The notes under the pieces were generated by a model. The model had not been told where the DNA came from and did no database searches. It saw nothing but the letters and a program-made list of their open reading frames with translations. The position numbers and the translations under genes are program-made. From Nocardia mexicana NBRC 108244 (GTDB lineage: Bacteria > Actinomycetota > Actinomycetes > Mycobacteriales > Mycobacteriaceae), in NCBI RefSeq assembly GCF_001613165.1, contig NZ_BDBV01000050.1, forward strand, positions 62,001-126,000: a DNA stretch of 64,000 nucleotides. The letters run 5' to 3'. Each line of letters begins with the position of its first letter. The first letter of the stretch is position 1. Positions 1-7,196 of this stretch are shown one piece after another.

Positions 1-895
1 CGACACCGGCCAACCTGCTCCGGTCCAGTCCGGCGCGGGCGAACAGTGCCACCGCCCGCGATGCGGCGCCGTAGGAATAGATCCGATTCCCCTGTGCGGC
101 CTCGTATTCCAGCCACGTGCGCAGGTCGCGCACCTGCGAGTCGGCGGCCTCCTGCAAGGGCTCCAGCGCGGCCGGATCGGTGAGCGTGCGCTCGGTGGCG
201 AGGATGCGCCGCACCGACTCGCCGGGTTCGGTGGGGTGGGGCACCGCGGCCACCAGCACGGTGCCGCCGTAGAGATCGAACTCCCACGCATCGGCCGGAT
301 GCAGCCCGGCCGTGCCGAGCAGGTGCCGGAGGGCGGTGAGCGAGTAGTAGGCGAAGTGGCCGTGCCGCAACGCATTCCACTGCCGCTGCGCGACGATCGT
401 GCGCAGCGAATGGAACTGCAGCAGCAGTACGCCGTCGCGGCGGGTGGCGGCCGCCCGATCGGCGAGGGCGGCGCGCTGGTCCGGCTCGTGCATGAGCCCG
501 AAGCTGTCGAGCACCACATGGGCGGGCCGGGAATGGATTTCGGTGAAGCCGTGCTCGGCCAGCAGCGGCAGCCAGGTGCCACCGTGTGGGCTGCCGAACT
601 CGCGCGCGGTGGCACCGCGCAGCCAGCCGTCCCCGGCGACCCGGTGCACGGCCGCGGCGGCCTGATCGCGCAGCGCCTGCGGTTCCAGGCCGCGCGGTTC
701 GGCGACGGCGGTGTCGTCGTCGGCCAGCTGCGCCAGCCCGCAGCCGCGGCACAGGTCCATCGCCAGGGCGTGGACGGGATCCACGCCGACCGGCTCGTCG
801 ACGAGCGGGAAATGATTGGCGGCCGGAACCTTCCCGAGGTCCAGCACCCGGGTGAGTTCCATGCTCCCGCAGGCACGGCAACCGAGCGCGCTCAC
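1..895 (-). CDS. Sugar C-methyltransferase-like protein (zinc-binding N-terminus), C-terminus cut by window edge
   Basis: Translating the reverse strand from GTG at 895 gives an open frame to the left edge of the window. The first 52 residues carry two CxxC pairs (C6/C9 and C49/C52), the zinc-binding head of the TylC3/NovU-type NDP-sugar C-methyltransferases, followed by an LDLG motif. The usual glycine-rich SAM loop (V/I-E-x-G-S-N-D-G) is not recognisable; an F-G-S-P-H-G-G-T-W stretch stands there. A G-H-F-A-Y-Y-S-L element corresponds to the family's YHEHFxYxSL region, and a YSYGAASRAVAL segment to the C-terminal Methyltransf_14 domain. The start overlaps the stop of the upstream epimerase in a GTGA, so translation is coupled. 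It may methylate a nucleotide sugar, or be a member with altered SAM binding. Confidence 0.7.
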   Translation of the reverse strand, partial: MSALGCRACGSMELTRVLDLGKVPAANHFPLVDEPVGVDPVHALAMDLCRGCGLAQLADDDTAVAEPRGLEPQALRDQAAAAVHRVAGDGWLRGATAREFGSPHGGTWLPLLAEHGFTEIHSRPAHVVLDSFGLMHEPDQRAALADRAAATRRDGVLLLQFHSLRTIVAQRQWNALRHGHFAYYSLTALRHLLGTAGLHPADAWEFDLYGGTVLVAAVPHPTEPGESVRRILATERTLTDPAALEPLQEAADSQVRDLRTWLEYEAAQGNRIYSYGAASRAVALFARAGLDRSRLAGV

Positions 896-1458
896 GGTCC
901 GACGTCCCCGAGCGCGGCGCGCAGCGCGGCCCAGCTTCCGGCCGCGCGGTCGCGGTCGGAGACCGCGGTCACCGGCTGCGGCCACGCGATGGCCAGCTCC
1001 GGATCGTCGAAGGCGACGGCGAGATCCTCGGCCGGATCGTGCGCTCGGTCGATCCGGTAGCACACGTCGGCGGTCTCCGTCAGCGCCTGGAAGCCGTGCA
1101 GGAATCCGGGCGGCACGTACAGATGCCGGAAGTCGTTGTCGTCGAGCAGGAATTGCTGCCGGTGGCCGAAGGTCGGCGAGCTGGGGCGGATGTCGACGAG
1201 GACGTCGTGGACGGCGCCGTGGGCGCAGCGCACCAGTTTCGCCTCGCCCCGCCCGGCCCGGCCGTGCAGCCCGCGCACCACGCCGCGCACCGATCGCGAC
1301 TGCGAATCCTGGACGAACGAGGCCGCCGCGCCGCGCACGCCGAGCCGGGCGTCGAACTCCGCGGCGTCGAAGGTGCGGGTGAACACGCCGCGGTCGTCGC
1401 GGAACGGATCGGGTGTCAGCACCAGCACATCGGCCAGCTCGGCGCCCTCGATGCGCAC
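892..1458 (-). CDS. dTDP-4-dehydrorhamnose 3,5-epimerase-like (RmlC family)
   Basis: This is a 188-residue cupin of the RmlC family, the usual family size. Starting at GTG 1458 it runs VRIEGAELADVLVL, then RDDRGVFTRTF, a QDSQSRS segment, RGLHG with the conserved active-site histidine, DIRPSSPTFG and YVPPGFLHGF. RmlC enzymes epimerise C3 and/or C5 of 4-keto-6-deoxy nucleotide sugars. The frame stays open upstream to 1704, but that part is the shadow of the preceding epimerase gene. The gene begins 4 bp after that gene's stop and ends overlapping the next methyltransferase start (GTGA). Its substrate here is probably the 4-keto sugar made by this operon, which is inference. Confidence 0.87.
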   Translation of the reverse strand: MRIEGAELADVLVLTPDPFRDDRGVFTRTFDAAEFDARLGVRGAAASFVQDSQSRSVRGVVRGLHGRAGRGEAKLVRCAHGAVHDVLVDIRPSSPTFGHRQQFLLDDNDFRHLYVPPGFLHGFQALTETADVCYRIDRAHDPAEDLAVAFDDPELAIAWPQPVTAVSDRDRAAGSWAALRAALGDVGP

Positions 1459-1462
1459 GGCC

Positions 1463-2491
1463 TCACGCTCCGATCCGCACGCGGCGCAGGCTCTCGTCCA
1501 GCACCCCCGCATCCCGCAGCGCCCGCAGCCGCGCGAGCCGGGTGAACCGGTCCGAGAAATCGGCGGCGGTGAGGCCGCGCGCGACATACTCGCGGGCCAG
1601 CTCGACGGCCCCGTCGGCGACGCTCCAGCGCGCCGAGAAGCCCAATTCCTCTCGCGCCCTGCCGAAATCGACCCGGTAGGAGCGCGGATCGGCGCCGGTC
1701 TCACCGGTGATCGCCAGTCGCGACCGCGGCACCGCCGCCACCACGGCCTGCGCGATATCGGCGACGGTGAGATTGTTGGCTTCGTCGCCGATGTTGTAGG
1801 CGCGGCCGGAGATTCGCTCGGCCGGAGCGGTGAGGCAGGCCGCGAACGCCTCCGCGATATCGGCGGCGTGCACCAGCGGCCGCCACGGGGTGCCGTCGGA
1901 GAGCACCCGCACCTCCCCGGTGAGCACCGCGTAGCCGACGAGATTGTTCAGCACGATATCGGCGCGCAGCCGCGGCGAGAATCCGAAGGCCGTGGCGTTG
2001 CGCAGGAATACGGGGCAGAACCCGCTGTCGGCGAGCGCGGCCACCGCCGCCTCCACGCGCACCTTGCTCTCGGCGTACGGGGTGATCGGTCGCAGCGGCG
2101 CTCGCTCGCCGACCAGGTCCGGACCGGCCGCGCCGTACACCGAACATGTCGACGCGTAGAGGAATCGGTGTACCCCGGCGGCCTTCGCCAGCCGGGCCAG
2201 CCGCACCGAGGCGTGGTAGTTGATGTCGTAGGTGATCTGCGGCGCCAGGGCGCCGAGCGGATCGTTCGACAGCGCCGCCAGATGGATGACGGCGTCGAAA
2301 CCGGTCAGCTGTTCGGCGGTCACGTCGCGGAGATCGGTGACGATCCCGGAGGGGTCCGCGGGCAGGGCGCCGAGCACGCAGTCGGCATAGTAGCCGATAT
2401 CCAGGCCCACGACCTGATGTCCGGCCGCGCGCAGCACGGGCACCATCACGGTGCCCAGATATCCCTGATGCCCGGTGACGAGCACGCGCAT
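1463..2491 (-). CDS. NAD-dependent sugar epimerase/dehydratase
   Basis: This 342-residue extended short-chain dehydrogenase starts MRVLVTGHQGYLG, a TGxxGxxG Rossmann motif that binds NAD(P). An STCSVYG stretch supplies the catalytic Ser/Thr and YAESK the catalytic Tyr and Lys. A conserved LRNATAFG segment and a GRAYNIGD segment are typical of GalE/RmlB-like nucleotide-sugar epimerases and 4-ketoreductases. It begins 3 bp after the stop of the PIG-L gene and ends 4 bp before the RmlC-like gene, inside one leftward operon. Because a glucose-1-phosphate cytidylyltransferase lies upstream, the substrate may be a CDP-sugar. I cannot separate epimerase, reductase and dehydratase activity from sequence. 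Confidence 0.83.
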   Translation of the reverse strand: MRVLVTGHQGYLGTVMVPVLRAAGHQVVGLDIGYYADCVLGALPADPSGIVTDLRDVTAEQLTGFDAVIHLAALSNDPLGALAPQITYDINYHASVRLARLAKAAGVHRFLYASTCSVYGAAGPDLVGERAPLRPITPYAESKVRVEAAVAALADSGFCPVFLRNATAFGFSPRLRADIVLNNLVGYAVLTGEVRVLSDGTPWRPLVHAADIAEAFAACLTAPAERISGRAYNIGDEANNLTVADIAQAVVAAVPRSRLAITGETGADPRSYRVDFGRAREELGFSARWSVADGAVELAREYVARGLTAADFSDRFTRLARLRALRDAGVLDESLRRVRIGA

Positions 2492-2494
2492 GGG

Positions 2495-3142
2495 TCACAC
2501 ACCTCCGAAAACGACTGTGGCCTTGTCGATCACGAACGCCTCCGCATGCCCGGTGCGGCACTGGACACCGCGCAGCCGGGACAGGCCCAGGAAGGCGTGC
2601 TCGTCGAACCAGTCCCGATCCCGTTGCGAGGGATAGTGTTTGACGAGCAGTTCGGCCTTGTGCCGCGCGACCTCCGTGGTGAGCGGGACGTACATCGTGG
2701 GCTGTGGCGTATCGGTCTCCCACTTGAGGACCTCGTAACCGAGCACGAGGTGGTCCCGGAATTCGGTGGGTACCAGCTCCGCCAGCAGGCGGTGGTCCTG
2801 GTGGGCGTCGCCCCGCTGGGGTGCGAACACCAGATCGGGTTCGCCGCTGCGGCGCAGCCGTGCGACGCCGGTCTTCACCGACTCCCAGTGCGCGGGGGTG
2901 CGCCCGTCGGGCAGGTCCAGCACCGTCAGCCGCACATCCGCGCCGGGGCAGAAGGATTCGAGTGCGGCGCGCTCCTCGGCGGCGCGCTCGCCCCCGCCTC
3001 CGCACAGCACCAGCGCCCGAACCTTCAGTCCGGCAACGGATTCGGCGAGGGTGAGCAGGGTGCCGCCCGCCCCGATGGTGAGGTCGTCGCAGTGCGCCGC
3101 CAGCAGCGCGATCTCGCGAACGTGGGCGGCCAGCCTCAGCAT
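2495..3142 (-). CDS. PIG-L family deacetylase
   Basis: This 215-residue protein has the PIG-L/LmbE layout: an LLAAHCDDLTIGAGG motif near residue 14-28 and a second zinc-ligand motif, GDAHQDHR, near the middle. The family consensus is AHPDD; here the proline is cysteine, while the His and both Asp are kept. Characterised members de-N-acetylate GlcNAc-containing substrates (for example MshB, Mca, PIG-L). Its ATG overlaps the cytidylyltransferase stop by 7 bases (ATGCTGA), so the two are translationally coupled. Position suggests removal of an acetyl group from an amino sugar in the polysaccharide pathway; this is inference. Confidence 0.85.
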   Translation of the reverse strand: MLRLAAHVREIALLAAHCDDLTIGAGGTLLTLAESVAGLKVRALVLCGGGGERAAEERAALESFCPGADVRLTVLDLPDGRTPAHWESVKTGVARLRRSGEPDLVFAPQRGDAHQDHRLLAELVPTEFRDHLVLGYEVLKWETDTPQPTMYVPLTTEVARHKAELLVKHYPSQRDRDWFDEHAFLGLSRLRGVQCRTGHAEAFVIDKATVVFGGV

Positions 3143-3930
3143 GCCGCTTCCTTCAGGCTGCGCTCCCACACCATCCACGGCCGGTCGCCGCCGTGATAGG
3201 CCGCGTCGAGCTCGGCGCGCTCCTTGAAGGTATCGGCCGGTTTCCAGAATCCCAGGTGCTGGTAGCCGAACAGCCGCCGCTGCGCGGCCAGCGCACCGCA
3301 CGCGTCCTCCACCAGGTCGCCGCCGGGCGGAAGCAGATCGAACACCTCCGGGGTGAGCACGAAATACCCGCCGTTCTCCCAGATCTGCAGCCGCGACACC
3401 GGCGTGATCTGCTCGACCTCGCCGGCGGCGTTGACGTCCACGCAGTGGAACGACGACTGCGGCGGGACGATCATCATCGACGCCGCGGCGCCGGACGCCA
3501 TGCACTTGTCGATCATCTCGTCCAGCGGCGCGTCGGTGAGCACGTCGGCGTAATTGGCCAGGAAGTACCGCTCGCCCGCCAGGTGCCCGCGCACCCGGCG
3601 CAGCCGCTCGCCGATCGCGGACTCGACGCCCGTGTCGACGAAGGTGATGGTCCAGTCGCTGATATCGGACCCCAGCAGCTCGACCTGCCCGCCGCGGATG
3701 ACGAAATCGTTGGAGGCCGACTCCTCGTAGGTGAGGAAGTAGTTCTTGATATGGGCGGCACCGTATCCCAGGCACAGGATGAAGTCCTTGTGCCCGAAGT
3801 GCGCGTAGTAGCGCATGACGTGCCAGATCAGCGGTCGCGGGCCGACCATCTGCATGGGCTTGGGCACCGGATCGCCGATGCCGCCGCGCATGCGCATGCC
3901 GTAACCGCCACAGAACAGGACAACTTTCAT
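3136..3930 (-). CDS. Glucose-1-phosphate cytidylyltransferase-like nucleotidyltransferase
   Basis: This is a 264-residue sugar nucleotidyltransferase, close to the length of RfbF. It opens MKVVLFCGGYGMRMRG, where GGxGxRxR is the NTP-binding signature, followed by PKPMQMVGPRPLIWHVMRYY and the RfbF-typical GHKDFILCLGY. Later EGWF-like elements appear as ENGGYFVLTPEVFDLL, then LFGYQHLGFWKPADTFKE. RfbF makes CDP-glucose, the entry to CDP-linked dideoxy and branched sugars. The start is ATG 3930, overlapping the upstream methyltransferase stop in an ATGA. It commits the operon to a nucleotide sugar, but whether the donor is CTP cannot be read with certainty. Confidence 0.87.
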   Translation of the reverse strand: MKVVLFCGGYGMRMRGGIGDPVPKPMQMVGPRPLIWHVMRYYAHFGHKDFILCLGYGAAHIKNYFLTYEESASNDFVIRGGQVELLGSDISDWTITFVDTGVESAIGERLRRVRGHLAGERYFLANYADVLTDAPLDEMIDKCMASGAAASMMIVPPQSSFHCVDVNAAGEVEQITPVSRLQIWENGGYFVLTPEVFDLLPPGGDLVEDACGALAAQRRLFGYQHLGFWKPADTFKERAELDAAYHGGDRPWMVWERSLKEAAC

Positions 3931-5165
3931 CTCCGGCCCCCGGATAAATCGGCGTGATGCAGGATGGGCAGCGGATACACCAGGTCCGCGCCCCGGTCGC
4001 CGAGATGCCGCAGCTGTGCGGTGATCTCGGCCTCGAGATTCCACGGCAGCGCCAGCACCACGTCCGGCCGGTCGGTGTCGAGGCGCTCGGGCGGGTGGAT
4101 CGGGATGCGGGTGCCCGGGGTGTAGCGGCCGTGCTTGTACGGGTTGCGATCGACGGTGTAGGACAGCAGGTCCGGGCGGATGCCGCAGTAGTTGAGCAGC
4201 GTATTGCCCTTGCCCGGGGCGCCGTATCCGGCCACCCGCCGCCCCTCGGCGCGGCAGTCCAGCAGGAATCGCAGCAGCTCGTGGCGGACCTGCTCGGCGC
4301 GCAGGCGTAGGCCGGAATACCCTGCCGCACTGTGCAATCCGGCCTGACGCTCGGTCTCGAGGAGGCGGTCGACCCGCACCGTCGGGGTCGCGTCGGGCAG
4401 CGGCCGCGCCCACAGCCGCAGCGAACCGCCGTGGGTGGGCAGCTGCTCGACATCCACCACCGTCAGACCGCCGGACGCGAGCGCGCGCTGGGCCGACAGC
4501 AGCGTGTAGTACTGAAAGTGCTCGTGGTAGATGGTGTCGAACTGGCCGAGCCGCACCAGGTTCAGCGCGTGGTGCACCTCGACCGAGACCCACCCGTCGT
4601 CGGCCACGAGCGCGCGCAGCGACCGGGTGAACCCGCGCAGATCCGGCACGTGCGCGTAGACGTTGTTGGCCACGACCAGATCGGCGGCGCCGTGCTCGGC
4701 GCGGATCTTGGCGGCCAGCTCCTCGTCGAGGAAGGCGGTGACCGTCGGCACGCCGTGCTCGCGCGCGGCGGCGCCGACGTTGACCGAGGGCTCGATGCCC
4801 AGCGCGCCCACCCCGGCCGCGACCGCGTGCCGCAGCAGGTAGCCGTCGTTGCTGGCGACCTCCACGATCAGCGATTTCGGGCCCAGCCCGAGCGTGCTGA
4901 TCGCCTGGGTCACAAAGGCATTGGCGTGGCGCACCCAGCTGTCGGAGTAGGAGGAGAAGTACGCGTACTCGGTGAAGGTCTCCTCCGGGGTGATCAGCGC
5001 GGGGATCTGCAGCAGCAGGCAGTCCTCGCACAGGCGGAGGTGCAGCGGATAGGTCGGCTCGGGCAGATCCAGCTCCGCGGCGGTCAGGAATTTCTCGCAC
5101 GGCGGCGTGGCGCCCAAGTCGAGCACACTGGCCAACCGGCCGGAATCACACAGGCGGCATCGCAC
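3927..5165 (-). CDS. Class I SAM-dependent sugar C-methyltransferase (zinc-binding)
   Basis: This 412-residue protein has three parts. A zinc-binding head carries C3/C6 and C46/C49. A class I SAM domain has the glycine loop VEVASNDGYL near 101-110 and the family signature YHEHFQYYTLLS. A C-terminal Methyltransf_14 domain includes VAGYGAPGKGNTLLNYCG. This is the architecture of C-methyltransferases that branch 4-keto-6-deoxy sugars (TylC3, NovU). I chose GTG 5165 because AAAGGTGGGG lies 8 bp upstream; ATG 5225 in the same frame lacks a comparable site. It is the first gene of the leftward operon, and the partial protein at the left edge looks like a diverged paralogue. Confidence 0.85.
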   Translation of the reverse strand: MRCRLCDSGRLASVLDLGATPPCEKFLTAAELDLPEPTYPLHLRLCEDCLLLQIPALITPEETFTEYAYFSSYSDSWVRHANAFVTQAISTLGLGPKSLIVEVASNDGYLLRHAVAAGVGALGIEPSVNVGAAAREHGVPTVTAFLDEELAAKIRAEHGAADLVVANNVYAHVPDLRGFTRSLRALVADDGWVSVEVHHALNLVRLGQFDTIYHEHFQYYTLLSAQRALASGGLTVVDVEQLPTHGGSLRLWARPLPDATPTVRVDRLLETERQAGLHSAAGYSGLRLRAEQVRHELLRFLLDCRAEGRRVAGYGAPGKGNTLLNYCGIRPDLLSYTVDRNPYKHGRYTPGTRIPIHPPERLDTDRPDVVLALPWNLEAEITAQLRHLGDRGADLVYPLPILHHADLSGGRR

Positions 5166-5623
5166 GAAGAATTCCCCACCTTTCGCCGGGACCGGGTCTC
5201 CGGCGGAAAATGCCGGGACGACCATCAGGTCGGCATCGACGATCCTTACGTTACAACACGATTCCCGGGATTTCGGGCATCTGTAGGGGAGCGAAGGAAG
5301 TGAATTCCGGTCGGTTTCATTCCTGCCGGAGATAGTGCCTCGAGAACTGACGGAAGACTCTTGCGGAGCGAGGGTTCTATGATCATGAAGCAAGGGCGAC
5401 AGGGGGTTTCGCAGCAAACCGGTTGTTATGTTTCCGGCCGTTGTCGGGATATTGTGCGCCGCCGGAAATTCGCCGCGCGCGTCGATGATCGGCCCCGTAA
5501 CATTCGCCTTCTGATCGGCGAAACACCGTCGAACCCATCGGGTTTGCCACGGTGTGCAGCCTGCAGGGGGACCGGTCACCGGGGATCGGAGTCGAGTTCT
5601 CCCGTGGGGGAGGTGTATTCATC
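5166..5623. promoter_or_regulatory. Divergent intergenic region of the polysaccharide locus
   Basis: This 458-bp gap separates the leftward sugar operon from the rightward glycosylphosphotransferase and must carry both promoters. It is visibly less GC-rich than the flanking genes. A short inverted repeat, TTCGCC at 5503-5508 with GGCGAA at 5517-5522, is the clearest structure. The open frames crossing it lack a convincing ribosome binding site and family motifs. I see no gene here. Confidence 0.5.
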
Positions 5624-7111
5624 ATGAGTTTCGAACTTCGAGCCGGTGCGGCCACGCGCGCATCGGGGACACCGCGGTCCGAACGAGAACGCTGGCAGAT
5701 CGAGTACGCGCGCCGATTGTGGGTGGGTGATCTGGTGGTCGTCGGCCTCGCGGTCGGCGCTGCGCAGGTGATCCGCTTCGGTGGGCCGGTCGATCCGCCG
5801 CTGGCCAGCACGCTGCCGCTGGAGGTCCGCTATACGGTGGTGTCGATCCTGCTGGGGCTGGTGTGGACGGCGTTCCTGGCCGTCTCCGGTGCCCGGTCGC
5901 CACGCGTAATCGGCAGCGGCACAGAGGAATACCGAAGACTGGTGGCCGCGACGCTGCGGCTGTTCGGCATGATCGCCATGCTCTCGCTGATCTTCCGATT
6001 CGATATCGCGCGCGGATATCTCGCGATCGCGCTGCCGCTCGGGCTGGCGGGTCTGATGGTGCAGCGGCGGCTGTGGCGGCGCTGGGTGGCCGGTCACCGC
6101 CTGAGCGGCCGGTACTCGGTCCGGGTGCTGGTCGTGGGCAGTCGCGGTGCCGCGGCGGCGATGGTCGCGGCGTTCTCGCGCGACGCCTCCTCGGGATACC
6201 ACGTGGTCGGCATCTGCACTCCCGATGTCGACGCCCCCTCGCTCGAGGTCGACGGGCGCACGATTCCCGTTGTGGGAGACGACCGTTCGGTGCTCGATGC
6301 GGTGCGTGCCACCGGCGCCGACACCGTGGCGGTGACCGCCACCGACGACCTGGGCCCGGCCGACTTCCGGCACCTGGCCTGGGAGCTGGACCCACCGGGA
6401 GTGGAGCTGATCGTGGCGCCCGGCCTGGTCGACATCGCCGGGACCAGGCTGACGCACCGGTTCGTCGCCGATATGCCGATGCTGCACGTGGAGAAGCCCC
6501 AGTACGACCGCGCCAAATCCTTCGGCAAGGCGGTGTTCGACCTCTGCTTCGCCGGCGCCGCGGTGCTGGCCGTCGCGCCCGTGCTGGTCGCCATCGCCGT
6601 CGCGGTGAAGGTCACCAGTCCCGGGCCGGTGTTCTACCTGTCGGAGCGAATCGGCCGGGGCGGCAAGCCGTTTCGGATGATCAAGTTCCGCAGCATGTAC
6701 GCCGACGCCGAGGCGCACGTCGCCGAGCTGATCGCCGCCGACGGCGGCAACCCGCTGTTCTTCAAGATGCGCGAGGACCCGCGGGTGACGCCGGTGGGCC
6801 GGGTGATCCGCAAGTACTCGCTCGACGAGCTGCCGCAGTTCTTCAACGTGCTGCGCGGCGATATGAGCGTGGTCGGCCCGCGCCCGCAGGTGCGCCGCGA
6901 GGTCGACAGCTACGACGGCACGATGCGCCGCCGACTGCTGGTCAAACCCGGGGTGACCGGCCTCTGGCAGGTCAGCGGCCGCTCCGACCTGTCGATCGAG
7001 GACGCGATGCGCCTGGACCTGTCCTACGTGGAGAACTGGTCTATGGTGCTGGACCTGCTGCTCATCGCCCGGACCATGGGCGCGGTCACGCGCGGCGACG
7101 GCGCGTACTGA
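5624..7111 (+). CDS. Exopolysaccharide polyprenyl glycosylphosphotransferase (WcaJ/RfbP type)
   Basis: This 495-residue membrane enzyme transfers a sugar-1-phosphate from a nucleotide sugar to undecaprenyl (decaprenyl) phosphate, the first step of exopolysaccharide repeat assembly. Several hydrophobic segments fill the first ~170 residues, followed by a Rossmann-like CoA-binding-type domain (VRVLVVGSRGAAAAM). The C-terminal bacterial sugar transferase domain has a transmembrane entry helix, TSPGPVFYLSERIGRGGKPF, MIKFRSMYADAE, DELPQFFNVLRGDMSVVGPRP and KPGVTGLWQVSGRSDL, all hallmark motifs. Start ATG 5624 follows GGGGGAGG at about 10 bp; the longer frame from 5552 is unlikely. It is divergent from the sugar-modification operon and probably uses its product or a partner sugar. 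Confidence 0.93.
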   Translation: MSFELRAGAATRASGTPRSERERWQIEYARRLWVGDLVVVGLAVGAAQVIRFGGPVDPPLASTLPLEVRYTVVSILLGLVWTAFLAVSGARSPRVIGSGTEEYRRLVAATLRLFGMIAMLSLIFRFDIARGYLAIALPLGLAGLMVQRRLWRRWVAGHRLSGRYSVRVLVVGSRGAAAAMVAAFSRDASSGYHVVGICTPDVDAPSLEVDGRTIPVVGDDRSVLDAVRATGADTVAVTATDDLGPADFRHLAWELDPPGVELIVAPGLVDIAGTRLTHRFVADMPMLHVEKPQYDRAKSFGKAVFDLCFAGAAVLAVAPVLVAIAVAVKVTSPGPVFYLSERIGRGGKPFRMIKFRSMYADAEAHVAELIAADGGNPLFFKMREDPRVTPVGRVIRKYSLDELPQFFNVLRGDMSVVGPRPQVRREVDSYDGTMRRRLLVKPGVTGLWQVSGRSDLSIEDAMRLDLSYVENWSMVLDLLLIARTMGAVTRGDGAY

Positions 7112-7114
7112 AAT

Positions 7115-7143
7115 GTGAACATCATTTAGTAAAGGGTGTTCAC
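7115..7143. promoter_or_regulatory. Inverted repeat upstream of the P450 gene
   Basis: A perfect 7-bp inverted repeat, GTGAACA (7115-7121) and TGTTCAC (7137-7143), is separated by 15 AT-rich bases. It lies between the glycosylphosphotransferase stop and the P450 start, upstream of the KstR-like box. It could be a second regulator site or overlap the promoter; no family consensus is matched. Confidence 0.4.
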
Positions 7144-7171
7144 AAAACGAGTGTGGTGTGGTTCACTCCTG

Positions 7172-7185
7172 TGGAACGTGTTCCA
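7172..7185. promoter_or_regulatory. KstR-type operator
   Basis: TGGAACGTGTTCCA fits the published mycobacterial KstR motif TnnAACnnGTTnnA at every fixed position, with 6-bp perfect arms around a 2-bp centre. KstR represses cholesterol-catabolism genes, cyp125 among them. The site abuts the Shine-Dalgarno (AAAGGAGG, 7185-7192) of the CYP125-like gene, so a bound repressor would block transcription just before translation start. Confidence 0.8.
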
Positions 7186-7196
7186 AAGGAGGTACC

